DNA of 64,000 nt from an uncultured Isosphaeraceae bacterium (lineage in GTDB: Bacteria > Planctomycetota > Planctomycetia > Isosphaerales > Isosphaeraceae), in the NCBI GenBank assembly GCA_945957605.1, contig CAMFLR010000006.1:248001-312000 (forward strand). The letters run 5' to 3'. The position numbers and the translations under genes are program-made. The notes beneath the pieces are model-generated. The model made no database searches, was not told where the DNA came from, and saw only the letters and a list, made by a program, of their open reading frames with translations. How positions within the stretch are numbered: position 1 is the stretch's first letter; every line of letters starts with the position of its first letter. Of this stretch, positions 1-8,805 are shown in pieces.

Positions 1-171
1 CGAGTATTTAGGCGATACAGGACGCACGGAGTCGGCGACGCTAAGCCAGACCTTCGGCGCGGCCATCCAGCCCAGCAGATCGACTCCCGCGGCGGTGGGG
101 AGTGCGATCAGAACGATCGCCGCTCCCAACCACACCGCGAACCAGTCTTCCGACGCAAACCAGGATCGCAC
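1..171 (-). CDS. Partial membrane protein, N-terminus, resembling YeiH-type putative sulfate exporters
   Basis: The frame is open from a GTG codon to the window edge, giving 57 residues. It begins MRSWFASEDWFAVWLGAA and continues into a hydrophobic segment, which resembles the start of the conserved membrane family annotated as putative sulfate exporter (YeiH). The GTG start is preceded at about 8 nt by a GAGAGGA-type ribosome binding site, and there is no ATG in this frame. It follows the sugar-dehydrogenase-like gene by about 50 nt on the same strand, so the two may be co-transcribed. Only the first membrane segment is visible, so the family call is tentative. Confidence 0.5.
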   Translation of the reverse strand, partial: MRSWFASEDWFAVWLGAAIVLIALPTAAGVDLLGWMAAPKVWLSVADSVRPVSPKYS

Positions 172-222
172 GGAATATTTCCTCTCGCCAACGATGAGCG
201 AAGTGGTCTGCCTCGGCGGAAT

Positions 223-2277
223 TTATCGGCTGAACCAATAAATTCCCTGACCCGATGCCGACGCGCAGAGGAAATAGACCTCGCCGTTCTGGTCTTCACC
301 GAACGACATCACCGAGAGATTGCTCGAAGGAATCGGCCGATTCTCGACAACGCGACGCTTCGCCTCGTCATAACGAAGCGCCCAAAGGCGGCCCGAAACG
401 TAATCGGCGTAGAGATACGCTCCGTCGAGTTCGGGCAGGCGAGGGCCACGATAGACCGCTCCACCCGTGATCGACTTGCCGGTGTCGTGGTGGTAATACT
501 CCCAGATCGGCTCGATCAGGTCGGGGCGAGGGCCAACGCCCTTGGCACCAAACGGATGAAACGCCTCGCGAAGGTTCCAGCCGTAATTGCCACCCTTCGT
601 GACGATGTCGATTTCTTCCCAGAGGTTCTGGCCCACTTCGCCGGCCCAGAGCGTGCCAGTCTTGCGATCGAACGCCATGCGCCAGATGTTGCGAAACCCA
701 TAAGCCCAGATTTCGGGACGAACTCCCGCACGGCCGACGAACGGGTTGTCCTTCGGAATCGCGTAATGGTTTCCATCTCCGTGATGGTCGACGTCGATCC
801 GCAGAACCTTGCCGAGCAGCGTCCCGAGGGCTTGACCGTTTTCGTGCGGATCGTTGCCCGCCCCGCCGTCACCATGCGTGACGTACAGGTAGCCATCGGG
901 GCCGAACGTGATGGTGCCGCCATCGTGGTTCCAGTAAGGCTTTTTGAAGCGGAGAATCTCGACCTCAGAAGCCGGATCAGCCTGGTTGGGATTATCCTTG
1001 CTCACCTGAAACCGCGAGACGATGTTCGTCAGCTTTTCGGATTTCAAGGTGTAGAAAACGTAGAAATATCCGTTCTCTTTGAATCGTGGATGAAACGTCA
1101 GGCCGAGAAAACCCTCTTCGTTCGTCTGATCTTTGTAGCTGACGCGATCCTGAATATCGAGGAAGAGGTTGGTTTGCGTCGCCGCCTGGTCGTTGGGGAA
1201 GGAGTGAATAGCTCCGTGCTGTGTTGCGACAAACACGCGATTGGAACCGTCGTTCGCGTGCGTCAGCACGATGGGACGAAGCGGCTGAACCACGCCGTCA
1301 TCATTTTCTGGCTTCCAGCCGGCCCACTTCAAATTCGGAAACGCGAGAACCGGCTTCAGCGGCAGCGGCGTGTCATTCACCTCAGCGCCCGGAATGGTCG
1401 TCGGAAGCGACACGATCGTGCCACCGCCCATATCCGGAATCAGCAGTTGCTTTGTCGATGCCTGCACAGTGAGGTCGGCGGCGTTTTTGAGACCCTCGAG
1501 CAACAAGACCGGCTTGTCGCCAGGACGGGCAATACCAAAGACTCGTCCGCCCTTCCAGTCGCTCACGAACAGCCGGCCGAACTGGTCCCACGCAAGGCCG
1601 TCGGCCGCACCCAATCCTTCGGCGATCTTTTCATAGGATGAATCGGCAAGCTTGATGCGATAGAGCGTGCCAGCGCCGAAGTCGGCCAGAATCAGATGCG
1701 ATGCGCCGTCGAGCAGGAGACCGTTGGGGGTATGCAATTCGGGCAAGCGGTTCTTGTCGATGACCGATGTCACAACACCCTTGGGAGTGATGCGGTAAGC
1801 AGCGCCGGCGCCGCCCTTGCGATCGCCCGAATCGCTTACGTAAAGGTCGCCGTTCTCAACGTTGACGGCGAGATCGTTGAGAAACAGCGGAGGCGTGGGG
1901 AACGCAGTCGCAGGAGCGAAAACCTCAGCCTTGCCGTTGCTGTCGATGCGCCAGACGCGTGTCTTATCGGCGACATAAACCCAGCGGTCGTGAACGACGA
2001 GCCCCTTGGGATCATCAAAGCCCGACGCGAACGGGACGACCTTCCCCTGCTCGATCTTCACGACGGTGCCGTCGCCGTCTTTTCCAGCCTCGCCGATGAC
2101 CGAGACGAACATCTGCCCGCGTGAATTCAGCACCACGGATTCGGGATTTTTCATGCCCGAGGCGATGACCTGTGCGGCCTGCTGCGCTTCTGCAAGAGAT
2201 GCGAAGCCGACAACGATCAGCGCGATGCCGATCGTTCGTTTGAATGCGAATACTCCGGAAAGCATGGGGCTTTTCAT
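223..2277 (-). CDS. Secreted two-propeller protein: SMP-30-like domain plus PQQ glucose/sorbosone dehydrogenase-like domain
   Basis: The protein has 684 residues from the chosen ATG, which puts a hydrophobic signal peptide (GIALIVVGFASLAEAQ) right at the N-terminus; an in-frame upstream ATG would add 24 basic residues in front of it. Residues about 30-300 look like an SMP-30/gluconolactonase or NHL-type propeller (for example NGLLLDGASHLILADFGAG). Residues about 320-684 carry the glucose/sorbosone dehydrogenase signature GFLGLTFHPRF with WNHDGGTITFGPDGYLYV, GKVLRIDVD and NYGWNLRE. The family oxidises sugars in the periplasm using PQQ; the fused double propeller is typical of large secreted planctomycete proteins. 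Substrate cannot be told from sequence. Confidence 0.85.
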   Translation of the reverse strand: MKSPMLSGVFAFKRTIGIALIVVGFASLAEAQQAAQVIASGMKNPESVVLNSRGQMFVSVIGEAGKDGDGTVVKIEQGKVVPFASGFDDPKGLVVHDRWVYVADKTRVWRIDSNGKAEVFAPATAFPTPPLFLNDLAVNVENGDLYVSDSGDRKGGAGAAYRITPKGVVTSVIDKNRLPELHTPNGLLLDGASHLILADFGAGTLYRIKLADSSYEKIAEGLGAADGLAWDQFGRLFVSDWKGGRVFGIARPGDKPVLLLEGLKNAADLTVQASTKQLLIPDMGGGTIVSLPTTIPGAEVNDTPLPLKPVLAFPNLKWAGWKPENDDGVVQPLRPIVLTHANDGSNRVFVATQHGAIHSFPNDQAATQTNLFLDIQDRVSYKDQTNEEGFLGLTFHPRFKENGYFYVFYTLKSEKLTNIVSRFQVSKDNPNQADPASEVEILRFKKPYWNHDGGTITFGPDGYLYVTHGDGGAGNDPHENGQALGTLLGKVLRIDVDHHGDGNHYAIPKDNPFVGRAGVRPEIWAYGFRNIWRMAFDRKTGTLWAGEVGQNLWEEIDIVTKGGNYGWNLREAFHPFGAKGVGPRPDLIEPIWEYYHHDTGKSITGGAVYRGPRLPELDGAYLYADYVSGRLWALRYDEAKRRVVENRPIPSSNLSVMSFGEDQNGEVYFLCASASGQGIYWFSR

Positions 2278-2462
2278 CTCGGTCGAAGCTCCGCAGGTGA
2301 AACGGGCGGATATCGTGGCAGACGTCAGCTTGGATGTTCGGCGGGTCATTCTACATGCCGGTTAACGCACGACACAAGCGTGGCGCTACTAGACACGATC
2401 GTGTCATCCGATCGCGAACGGCTTACATCACCCTGGAGAACGCCTAAGCATCTCCCTTCATA

Positions 2463-2505
2463 ACGCAAAACGAGACGGCCACCTCGAAATGAGGCAGCCG
2501 TCTCG
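2463..2505 (-). terminator. Rho-independent terminator after rplS
   Basis: The minus strand reads a hairpin with a perfect CGAGACGGC / GCCGTCTCG stem, partly paired inner arms and a small loop, followed by TTTTGCGTT. It lies about 30 nt beyond the rplS stop codon and would end the ffh-rpsP-trmD-rplS transcript. Confidence 0.8.
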
Positions 2506-2535
2506 CTTGTGCTTTCAAGCAGTCTTCGAAGTCGC

Positions 2536-2991
2536 TTAGGACGAAGCCTTCGCCGAGCTGGTGCGGGCGTTCTTGCGCTCGGTACGAGCGGCACGCTTGG
2601 CGGCCTTCGCGGCTGCAGCTTCGGCGGCTGTCGCCTGACCACCCGGGAAACGCTCCTTGAGGCGGACGGCCTTGCCGGAGAGGTCGCGGAGGTAGTAAAG
2701 CTTGGCGCGACGGACCTTGCCGGAACGCTTCACAACGATGTTGGAAATGCGCGGCGAGTGGAGCGGGAACTTACGCTCGACGCCTTCGCCCTGCACGATG
2801 CGTCGGACGACGAACATCTCGCGGGTCTTCGTACCCGACTTGGCGATCACCACGCCGTTGAAGACCTGGATACGCTCTTTTTCACCTTCAAGAATGCGGA
2901 CGTGAACGTCCACTGTGTCGCCGATCTCGAACTTCGGCACTTCGGCCTTCATGCTCGATTGTTCGACGAGCTCCATCAGCTTGTTCTGCAT
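2536..2991 (-). CDS. rplS: 50S ribosomal protein L19
   Basis: The 151-residue product matches bacterial L19 through about residue 118, with the conserved FEIGDTVDVHVRILEGEKER stretch, the R-IVQGEGVERKFPLHSP core, and RRAKLYYLRDLSGKAVRLKE. L19 sits at the 30S-50S interface. The last 30 or so residues are an Ala/Lys/Arg-rich tail (AAEAAAAKAAKRAARTERKN) that makes it longer than the usual 115-120 residues. The start is 3 nt downstream of the trmD stop codon, so the two are almost certainly co-translated. Confidence 0.97.
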   Translation of the reverse strand: MQNKLMELVEQSSMKAEVPKFEIGDTVDVHVRILEGEKERIQVFNGVVIAKSGTKTREMFVVRRIVQGEGVERKFPLHSPRISNIVVKRSGKVRRAKLYYLRDLSGKAVRLKERFPGGQATAAEAAAAKAAKRAARTERKNARTSSAKASS

Positions 2992-2994
2992 GGC

Positions 2995-3792
2995 TCAGTC
3001 GGTCCTTTCTTTTTCCGGCCCGGGCCGGGTTGATTCAGTCTTAGAAGTCGGTTTTGGGACCAGATCGCTTCTGCGCTCGGCCGTTCGTTGATTGGCCTGC
3101 TTGCGTCTCCAGCGATCGATCGCCGCGTGGTTGCCGCCGAGGAGGATGTCCGGAACCGTCAGGCCCCGAAACTCGCGCGGACGTGTGTAATGCGGGTACT
3201 CCAGGCCACCGTCGTCACCGAACGATTCGTCCACCGCGCTCTCCACGTCGCCAAGCGCTCCGGGGATCAGCCGCATCACGGCGTCGATCACCACCATCGC
3301 CGCGACTTCACCACCGGAGATGACGTAGTCACCTATGGACATCAGTTCGGGATTCAAGGTCTCCAGGATTCGTTCGTCAAACCCTTCGTAGCGTCCACAA
3401 AGCAGAATGATCCGCCGTTCCTTCACTAACTCCCGCACCCAGCCCTGGCTCAGCGTGCGTCCCGAGGGGGTCAGGGCAATCAATCGCCCCGGCGCTTCTC
3501 CCATCGCTTGCACAGCTTCCACCGAGGCCACCACGGGCGGGGCCATCAGCACCATTCCTGGTCCGCCGCCGAACGGCCGGTCGTCGACTTGCTTGTGCTT
3601 TCCCTCAGCCCAGTCTCTCAGGTTCCAGAGCCGCACTGAAATCAAGCCATGTTCAATGGCTCGCTTCAAAATACTCTCAGAGAGGAATCCGTCGAACAGG
3701 CCGGGAAAAAGCGTCAATACGTCGATAACAACCGCCGGTGAACTCTGGGAGTCAACCGGATCAGACTCAGGCGTGGAACGGTCGGACGACAT
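2995..3792 (-). CDS. trmD: tRNA (guanine-N1-)-methyltransferase TrmD
   Basis: A SPOUT-class enzyme of 265 residues that methylates G37 next to the anticodon of a subset of tRNAs, preventing +1 frameshifting. Visible signatures are [10 protein letters not shown] near residue 25, the [12 protein letters not shown] loop, the knot [13 protein letters not shown] and [10 protein letters not shown], and the LEYPHYTRP substrate region. About 20 residues precede the usual N-terminus and a basic, low-complexity tail follows the fold. It lies between rpsP and rplS as in most bacteria, but rimM, usually between rpsP and trmD, is absent. Confidence 0.96.
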   Translation of the reverse strand: MSSDRSTPESDPVDSQSSPAVVIDVLTLFPGLFDGFLSESILKRAIEHGLISVRLWNLRDWAEGKHKQVDDRPFGGGPGMVLMAPPVVASVEAVQAMGEAPGRLIALTPSGRTLSQGWVRELVKERRIILLCGRYEGFDERILETLNPELMSIGDYVISGGEVAAMVVIDAVMRLIPGALGDVESAVDESFGDDGGLEYPHYTRPREFRGLTVPDILLGGNHAAIDRWRRKQANQRTAERRSDLVPKPTSKTESTRPGPEKERTD

Positions 3793-3798
3793 CCGGCA

Positions 3799-4125
3799 TT
3801 ACGACTGAGCAGGAGCGGCGGGAGCAGCAGCCGGGGCCGCGGGCGGTTCGGGGAGCTTCCAGTCTTCGCCGGGGAGGGGCTTCTTCACGCCGTGGCGATT
3901 GAGCAAGGCCTGAACCTTCTCGCTCGGCTGAGCACCAACCGACAGCCAGTAGCGGATACGGTTCACGTTGAGGACCGCGCGGGCTTCAACATTGCGAACC
4001 ATCGGATCGTAGTGCCCCAACTCCTCGATGGCAGCACCATCGCGGCCCGTACGCGAGTCCATTGCGCAAATACGGAAGAAGGGGCGGTGACGGCGACCGA
4101 ACGACTTCATGCGGATACGAACCAC
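3799..4125 (-). CDS. rpsP: 30S ribosomal protein S16
   Basis: The 108-residue product starts MVRIRMKSFGRRHRPFFRIC and contains GAAIEELGHYDPM and RIRYWLSVGAQPSEKVQALL, the standard S16 landmarks. S16 is needed for 30S assembly. Residues after about 90 form a Pro/Ala-rich tail (PEPPAAPAAAPAAPAQS) not found in most S16 proteins. The gene is first in the compact rpsP-trmD-rplS run; the gap to trmD is 6 nt. Confidence 0.96.
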   Translation of the reverse strand: MVRIRMKSFGRRHRPFFRICAMDSRTGRDGAAIEELGHYDPMVRNVEARAVLNVNRIRYWLSVGAQPSEKVQALLNRHGVKKPLPGEDWKLPEPPAAPAAAPAAPAQS

Positions 4126-4323
4126 TCTTCAAACTCCTGACTGCAACGGACGGCTCGGACGCATGGCAAGACCGTCGGGTTTTGGCACAACGACAACCCC
4201 AAACATGGGGACGGGGCCGGTCCCGAGCCTACGGCGACCCCGCGAACCGCTAGTCAGCGGTTCAACCCTATCGAAACGGTGACTTCATCGTATTAACTGA
4301 TGAGCGGACCGATCATAACACGA

Positions 4324-5814
4324 TCAAGGTCCGGGAGGACGCCCCTCTCTCTCATCTCTGCGCTTCTTGCGCTCTTCTTTTTCGCGCTGCTTGCGCTGCT
4401 TTTCTCGCTCTTTGGGAGAAAGCCGCTTTCCGGTATTCCCCTTCGCGGCTCGCAACTGAGCCCCGGGGTTGAATGCCCCTGCCCGTCCCATGCCGGTGAG
4501 GGCACGAATCTTTTCGAGCATCGACATTTGCGAAAGCTGCTTCACCATCGCAGCCATGCCGTCGAACTGCTTGACCAGGTTCGACACGTCCGAAGGATCA
4601 ACACCCGCACCCGCGGCGATACGCCGGCGTCGCGAGATGTCGATCTTGTGCGGGTCGGCCCGTTCGGCCGGCGTCATACTATGAATGATGCCCTGGATCC
4701 GCTGCACCTCGCCGTCGGCGTCAACCCCTTCGAGGTTGCCTGCCATCTGGCTCATGCCCGGGATCTTGCCCATGAGGTCTTTGACCGACCCCATCTTCTT
4801 CATCTGCGAAATCTGGGCGAGGAAGTCGTTGAGGTCGAACTTCCCTTTCGCCAGCTTCTCTTGCTGGCGTTGTACCTCTTCGGCATCGACGGCCGACTGA
4901 GCCGCTTCGACGAGCCCGACGATGTCGCCCATGCCGAGCATCTGGCCAACTAGCCGCTCGGGGTCGAACACTTCGAGATTCGCAAGCTTTTCACCCTTGC
5001 CGACGAACTTGATCGGGACGCCGGTCACTTCCTTGACCGAAAGCGCCGCACCGCCGCGAGCATCGCCGTCGAGCTTGGTGAGGATGACGCCATCAAGCTC
5101 GAGCGCGTCGTTGAACGCCTTCGCCGAGGCGACCGCATCCTGACCGGTCAGCGCGTCGCAAACGAAGTAAACCTGGTGCGGCTTGACCTTCTTCTCGATC
5201 AGCTTCAGCTCGTTCATCAACTCATCGTCGATGTGCAAGCGGCCGGCGGTGTCGAGAATGATCGTGTCGCGTCCCTGGCGATTCGCTTCGACGAGCGCCT
5301 CGGTGCAAACGCGAACCGGGTCGGAATCGCCCTTACTGAAGACGGGGACTTCGAGCTGTTCGCCGATGACCTTGAGCTGCTCGATAGCGGCGGGACGTTG
5401 CAAGTCGGCCGCAACGAGAAGGGGCTTCTTACCTTGCGTCGTCAGGAATCGTGCAAGTTTACCGCAGGTCGTCGTTTTGCCCGAGCCCTGGAGGCCGCAG
5501 AGCATGATGACGGTCGGGCCGGTCTTTTCGAACCGAATATTGGGATCGACCGGCCCCATCAACTGCACGAGTTCGTCGTGCACGACCTTGACGATCTGCT
5601 GCTCAGGACGAACCGCCTTGATAAGCTGTTCGCCGACCGCTTTTTCCTTCACGCGGGCCATGAAGGTTTGAACGACGTTGAAGTTGACGTCGGCTTCGAG
5701 CAAGGCCGTGCGCACTTCGCGCAGACCTTCATTGATGTTGGCTTCGGTTAGCACGCCACGGGCGCGAAACCGGCCAAACGCCGACCCCAACCGCTTTTGC
5801 AAGTCGTCAAACAT
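4324..5814 (-). CDS. ffh: Signal recognition particle protein Ffh (SRP54)
   Basis: A GTPase of 496 residues that binds signal sequences and SRP RNA and docks with FtsY at the membrane. The start MFDDLQKRLGSAFGRF gives the canonical N domain; a further upstream in-frame ATG adds 12 unlikely residues. The G domain shows GLQGSGKTTTCGKLA at about residue 107, DTAGRLHID, and TKLDGDARGGAALS. The M domain is methionine-rich (QMKKMGSVKDLMGKIPGMSQM) and carries the SRP-RNA-binding segment SRRRRIAAGAGVDPSDV. The C-terminal tail is strongly basic. It lies upstream of rpsP on the same strand, about 200 nt away. Confidence 0.97.
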   Translation of the reverse strand: MFDDLQKRLGSAFGRFRARGVLTEANINEGLREVRTALLEADVNFNVVQTFMARVKEKAVGEQLIKAVRPEQQIVKVVHDELVQLMGPVDPNIRFEKTGPTVIMLCGLQGSGKTTTCGKLARFLTTQGKKPLLVAADLQRPAAIEQLKVIGEQLEVPVFSKGDSDPVRVCTEALVEANRQGRDTIILDTAGRLHIDDELMNELKLIEKKVKPHQVYFVCDALTGQDAVASAKAFNDALELDGVILTKLDGDARGGAALSVKEVTGVPIKFVGKGEKLANLEVFDPERLVGQMLGMGDIVGLVEAAQSAVDAEEVQRQQEKLAKGKFDLNDFLAQISQMKKMGSVKDLMGKIPGMSQMAGNLEGVDADGEVQRIQGIIHSMTPAERADPHKIDISRRRRIAAGAGVDPSDVSNLVKQFDGMAAMVKQLSQMSMLEKIRALTGMGRAGAFNPGAQLRAAKGNTGKRLSPKEREKQRKQREKEERKKRRDEREGRPPGP

Positions 5815-5995
5815 GGCCGCGCAGTTACCCCTCAAACTCTGACCGGGCAAGAAACGACAAGTTTACCACGACCGAGGCGCTGCTGCAAGCCAGGTCGGGC
5901 AGCGGTTTAGGCCCGAACTTGAGTCGTTGGAAGTCTTTTGAGAACGGAACGAGGCACTCGGTCGCACGAATCCCGACTCGCAGTCATTAAAACGA

Positions 5996-6961
5996 TTAGC
6001 GCTTGCGTTCCGTTGCGGCTTTGATTGCGGCAAGGCTAAATCCACCCTGAAATTTCCCCTGAGCGTCGACGTAACACCAGTCATTCACGTCGCTCACGGG
6101 CACTCGCACCTTGGAGCCCAGTTTCAAGTTGCCGAGATGATTTGGTTCGTTCGCGAGTTTGCCGAACACGTGATCACCTTCCATCGCAGTCACTTCGATC
6201 CAGATGAACTCAACATGCTCTTCGTGTCGCAGAGGCGCCTTGATGGAGAGATGCTCGCCGGCTCTCGACTCGAAAGCACTCACAAACTGTGGCCATGTTT
6301 CCTTGGCCTTGGCGACGGCTTCGATAAGAAGCGGGTCGTCGTCCTTGATCTGAACAATCGGCGCGCTTTGGGTTTCTTGCAAGGCGGCAATCGGGTCATC
6401 CGCCAGAAGCGCTTTGTGAGTATCTTCGTTGATGGGAACCGCCATGTGCAGGTCGGGAAGATAGATGAGCAGGCAATTCTCGTCGAGCAATTCCGCAAAG
6501 AGTCTGGCGAGCCGCCGGTAAATCTTGGCGACCTCCTCGTCCGGCGTTTTGCGATCGACACCGAGTGAGTCGCACGAAAACCAGGCCTGGTGTTCGAGCA
6601 TCGCCTCGCGCTGACGAAGGTCGACAATCTTCTCGGCCGCCGACTCGACGTCGGGCACATACGGGTTCGGCATGGAATTGATGAGCGACATGCTGCCGTC
6701 ATACGTAATAACGTTGATGATTCCAGTACCCGTCACAAACCCATCGGCACCTTCGCTGTTGCCATCCCCCAGGTCGGCATTCCACGCCTTGCCGGCGAGA
6801 TGCGCCAGTACGGTGACATCAATCGGCATCGGCTCCTTGAGCAGCCCGACAATGGCAACGATTCGAGGCTGCTTCTGTTGACGACTGCGCCTGTAAAACC
6901 AGATGGCGAGACCAATCACAAAAACTGCCGGCACCACGATAAAATACAGATTGCCGATCAT
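5996..6961 (-). CDS. Membrane-anchored DUF2314 protein
   Basis: This 321-residue protein begins with one hydrophobic segment (residues about 4-22, YFIVVPAVFVIGLAIWFY) followed by basic residues, which suggests a single N-terminal anchor with the rest in the cytoplasm. Residues about 225-310 match DUF2314 (YegJ-like), with EFIWIEVTAMEGDHVFGKLANEP and GSKVRVPVSDVNDWCYVD. The middle region (about 35-200) is of a type often found before DUF2314 but has no assigned function. No operon partner is evident; it is separated from ffh by 180 nt and from the downstream minus-strand neighbour by 130 nt. Confidence 0.75.
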   Translation of the reverse strand: MIGNLYFIVVPAVFVIGLAIWFYRRSRQQKQPRIVAIVGLLKEPMPIDVTVLAHLAGKAWNADLGDGNSEGADGFVTGTGIINVITYDGSMSLINSMPNPYVPDVESAAEKIVDLRQREAMLEHQAWFSCDSLGVDRKTPDEEVAKIYRRLARLFAELLDENCLLIYLPDLHMAVPINEDTHKALLADDPIAALQETQSAPIVQIKDDDPLLIEAVAKAKETWPQFVSAFESRAGEHLSIKAPLRHEEHVEFIWIEVTAMEGDHVFGKLANEPNHLGNLKLGSKVRVPVSDVNDWCYVDAQGKFQGGFSLAAIKAATERKR

Positions 6962-7090
6962 TTATGATAATCCGTGAATTTTATTTGAATGTTCATCGGC
7001 GAGCGTGCCGCGATGGAATTGTGACTATAAACAATCAGTCCAACACATGAAAGTCAATGACACGCGGTCAACATAGTAAAAGTCGGCCCC

Positions 7091-8347
7091 CTATCGCCCA
7101 TACCACGCCACCAGTCTTTCTAACTCCAGACCACCGCCGATCAATCGAGTGAGATAGCGGATGTGCGGCAAGCCCAGCATCGCATCGCCGCCGAAGTGAT
7201 CGTCGACGATTTGAATCGCCTGTTCGACCGCTTTTTCGGGCGGCAAATCGGCGAACGAGCGGCGCAGCCATTGAATTACCGGAAACGTGAGAATCAGCGA
7301 GTCAAGCCCTTCGAGGATCGACATATCAAAGTTCGGTCCGCCGAAGAATTGCAGCGAGTTCAGCTTCACCGCGTAGTAACGTTCGAGCGTCTCATCGATT
7401 TCCGCCGGCGAATTCGTGGGCTGGTCGAGCGCGCTGAATTGGACTTCTGGGAGGAACTCGTTCACGCGCGGGATGCGTCCCTTGCCTCGTGCGAATTTCC
7501 AGCCGGCGAGCACGCGACCGATCCGGCGCCCGATGCTCTTCGCCTTGTTTGCATCGCGATCGCGCTGGGCGTAGATCGCGAGAATCACGCGAAACGGCAC
7601 CTTGCCCGCAAGGCGATCGGGCGGCGGCAGGTCTTCGGGCTGCGCCGGCACGTCGGTCTCCATCCCGCCACGAACGGCGTGGAGATACTTCGTCAGCCGC
7701 CCACCTTGGAGGTTGTCGAACTGGGTTTGAGTGCAAATGCGAGCGAGCGCCAGGCAGATGCGCAACCGGCGTTCCAGACGAAAACGACGGTCCTGAACGA
7801 TCTCGACGAGCACCTCGGCAAGGCGACAGACGTCGTTCCATTCCAAGCGTTGACGCGCGTTCAAAAACGGCTTGGGGGCCGCATCGGCCGATCGTCCCAC
7901 GTGGTGCTCGAGCATCGTCGAAAATCGTACGAGCTCAGCCTGCGAATCAGTGACTGGACGTCCCAGATTCGCAGCGACCGACGGGCACGAGAACCGCATC
8001 CCCACGCGCCAGTGGTTACCGGCGGGAATGAGCAAGAACGGAAACAGGCGGCAGGCGAACGGCTTCACTTCGGGGCCATGCAACTCCTGAATCCGGCAGT
8101 GGTTTTGCTTCGTCAGAAAGACACAACCTCCGCCGCTTCGATGTTTGAGTCGCCACGTTTTCTTGCGGCGATCGGCGGGCGCAAACCAGGGTTTGGGCGC
8201 GATTTCGGTGTCGTTCGCGAAGTCGAGCGCTTCAATGCGGTTCTTTTCCTCGTCGGTGATCACACCTTCAAGCCGCTGACAGCAATCGCCGCACGTGTGG
8301 CAGTCCCAATTTTGCACGACTGGCAGGTTGCGAATCGGAATCGACAT
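7091..8347 (-). CDS. YkgJ-family cysteine-cluster protein
   Basis: The 418-residue protein opens with CHTCGDCC at residues 16-23, followed by Cys 75, Cys 84 and Cys 99 (GGCVFL, NHCRI, FACRLFPF). This is the zinc/iron-chelating pattern of the YkgJ family, which includes FliB-like lysine N-methylases. The remaining 300 residues are mostly helical and unrecognised. The family has no firmly known biochemical role in planctomycetes. No start problem: the ATG sits directly before the cysteine region. Confidence 0.75.
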   Translation of the reverse strand: MSIPIRNLPVVQNWDCHTCGDCCQRLEGVITDEEKNRIEALDFANDTEIAPKPWFAPADRRKKTWRLKHRSGGGCVFLTKQNHCRIQELHGPEVKPFACRLFPFLLIPAGNHWRVGMRFSCPSVAANLGRPVTDSQAELVRFSTMLEHHVGRSADAAPKPFLNARQRLEWNDVCRLAEVLVEIVQDRRFRLERRLRICLALARICTQTQFDNLQGGRLTKYLHAVRGGMETDVPAQPEDLPPPDRLAGKVPFRVILAIYAQRDRDANKAKSIGRRIGRVLAGWKFARGKGRIPRVNEFLPEVQFSALDQPTNSPAEIDETLERYYAVKLNSLQFFGGPNFDMSILEGLDSLILTFPVIQWLRRSFADLPPEKAVEQAIQIVDDHFGGDAMLGLPHIRYLTRLIGGGLELERLVAWYGR

Positions 8348-8805
8348 TGCTCAGAACCGCCCGTCGCCAAGAACAGAATCACCCAAGACAGAGCCCTGAA
8401 TTTTCCCATTTGAGCCTGATAGAAACAAGCCGACGACAATGCTGAACGAAGGTCGGCCACTGTCCCGCTAACGTTGCGACCGGAGCGACCGTCGCCGCGT
8501 AAGTCTGCGGTGTCATAAAATCCCGTCGACCCCCTAAAACTAGGGATAGTGCGGCGGGGTGAATCGCAATTAATCTAGCGTGTCGTAATCGATTCGCCTG
8601 GGCTGTCCCCAAGACGACCTCAACTCGCAACACCAAACTGTAGCGAGCGTTGTGGCGAATCGCATTGCAAGTCTACGGCCCCTGCAGGCACAGACTGGGC
8701 CGTGAGAAGATACGCCTGCCCCCCCGGCGACCACGTTCGAGCCCGGCAGCAATTCTGCCGGGCTCGACTGGTCACATCTCCAGAGATTCGAGCAAAATCA
8801 ACGTT
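8348..8805. other. Intergenic region between two minus-strand genes
   Basis: No convincing gene was found in these 458 bases. They contain the 3' hairpin of the downstream-listed secreted protein gene and presumably the promoter of the YkgJ-family gene. Short frames on both strands have no family resemblance or ribosome binding site. Confidence 0.6.
8737..8767 (-). terminator. Perfect 13-bp hairpin, probable terminator without a T-run
   Basis: TCGAGCCCGGCAG and CTGCCGGGCTCGA form a perfect stem around a 5-nt loop, 39 nt beyond the stop codon of the secreted TIGR03067-like gene. No T-tract follows on the minus strand, so it could be an RNA 3' stabiliser instead. Confidence 0.6.

Noticed and set aside
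487..1641. A long plus-strand open frame opposite the sugar-dehydrogenase-like gene
   Set aside because: It is the antisense shadow of a well-supported gene in high-G+C DNA; the product has no family resemblance.
8570..8752. Short minus-strand frame before the YkgJ-family gene
   Set aside because: It overlaps a terminator-like hairpin and has no coding features.
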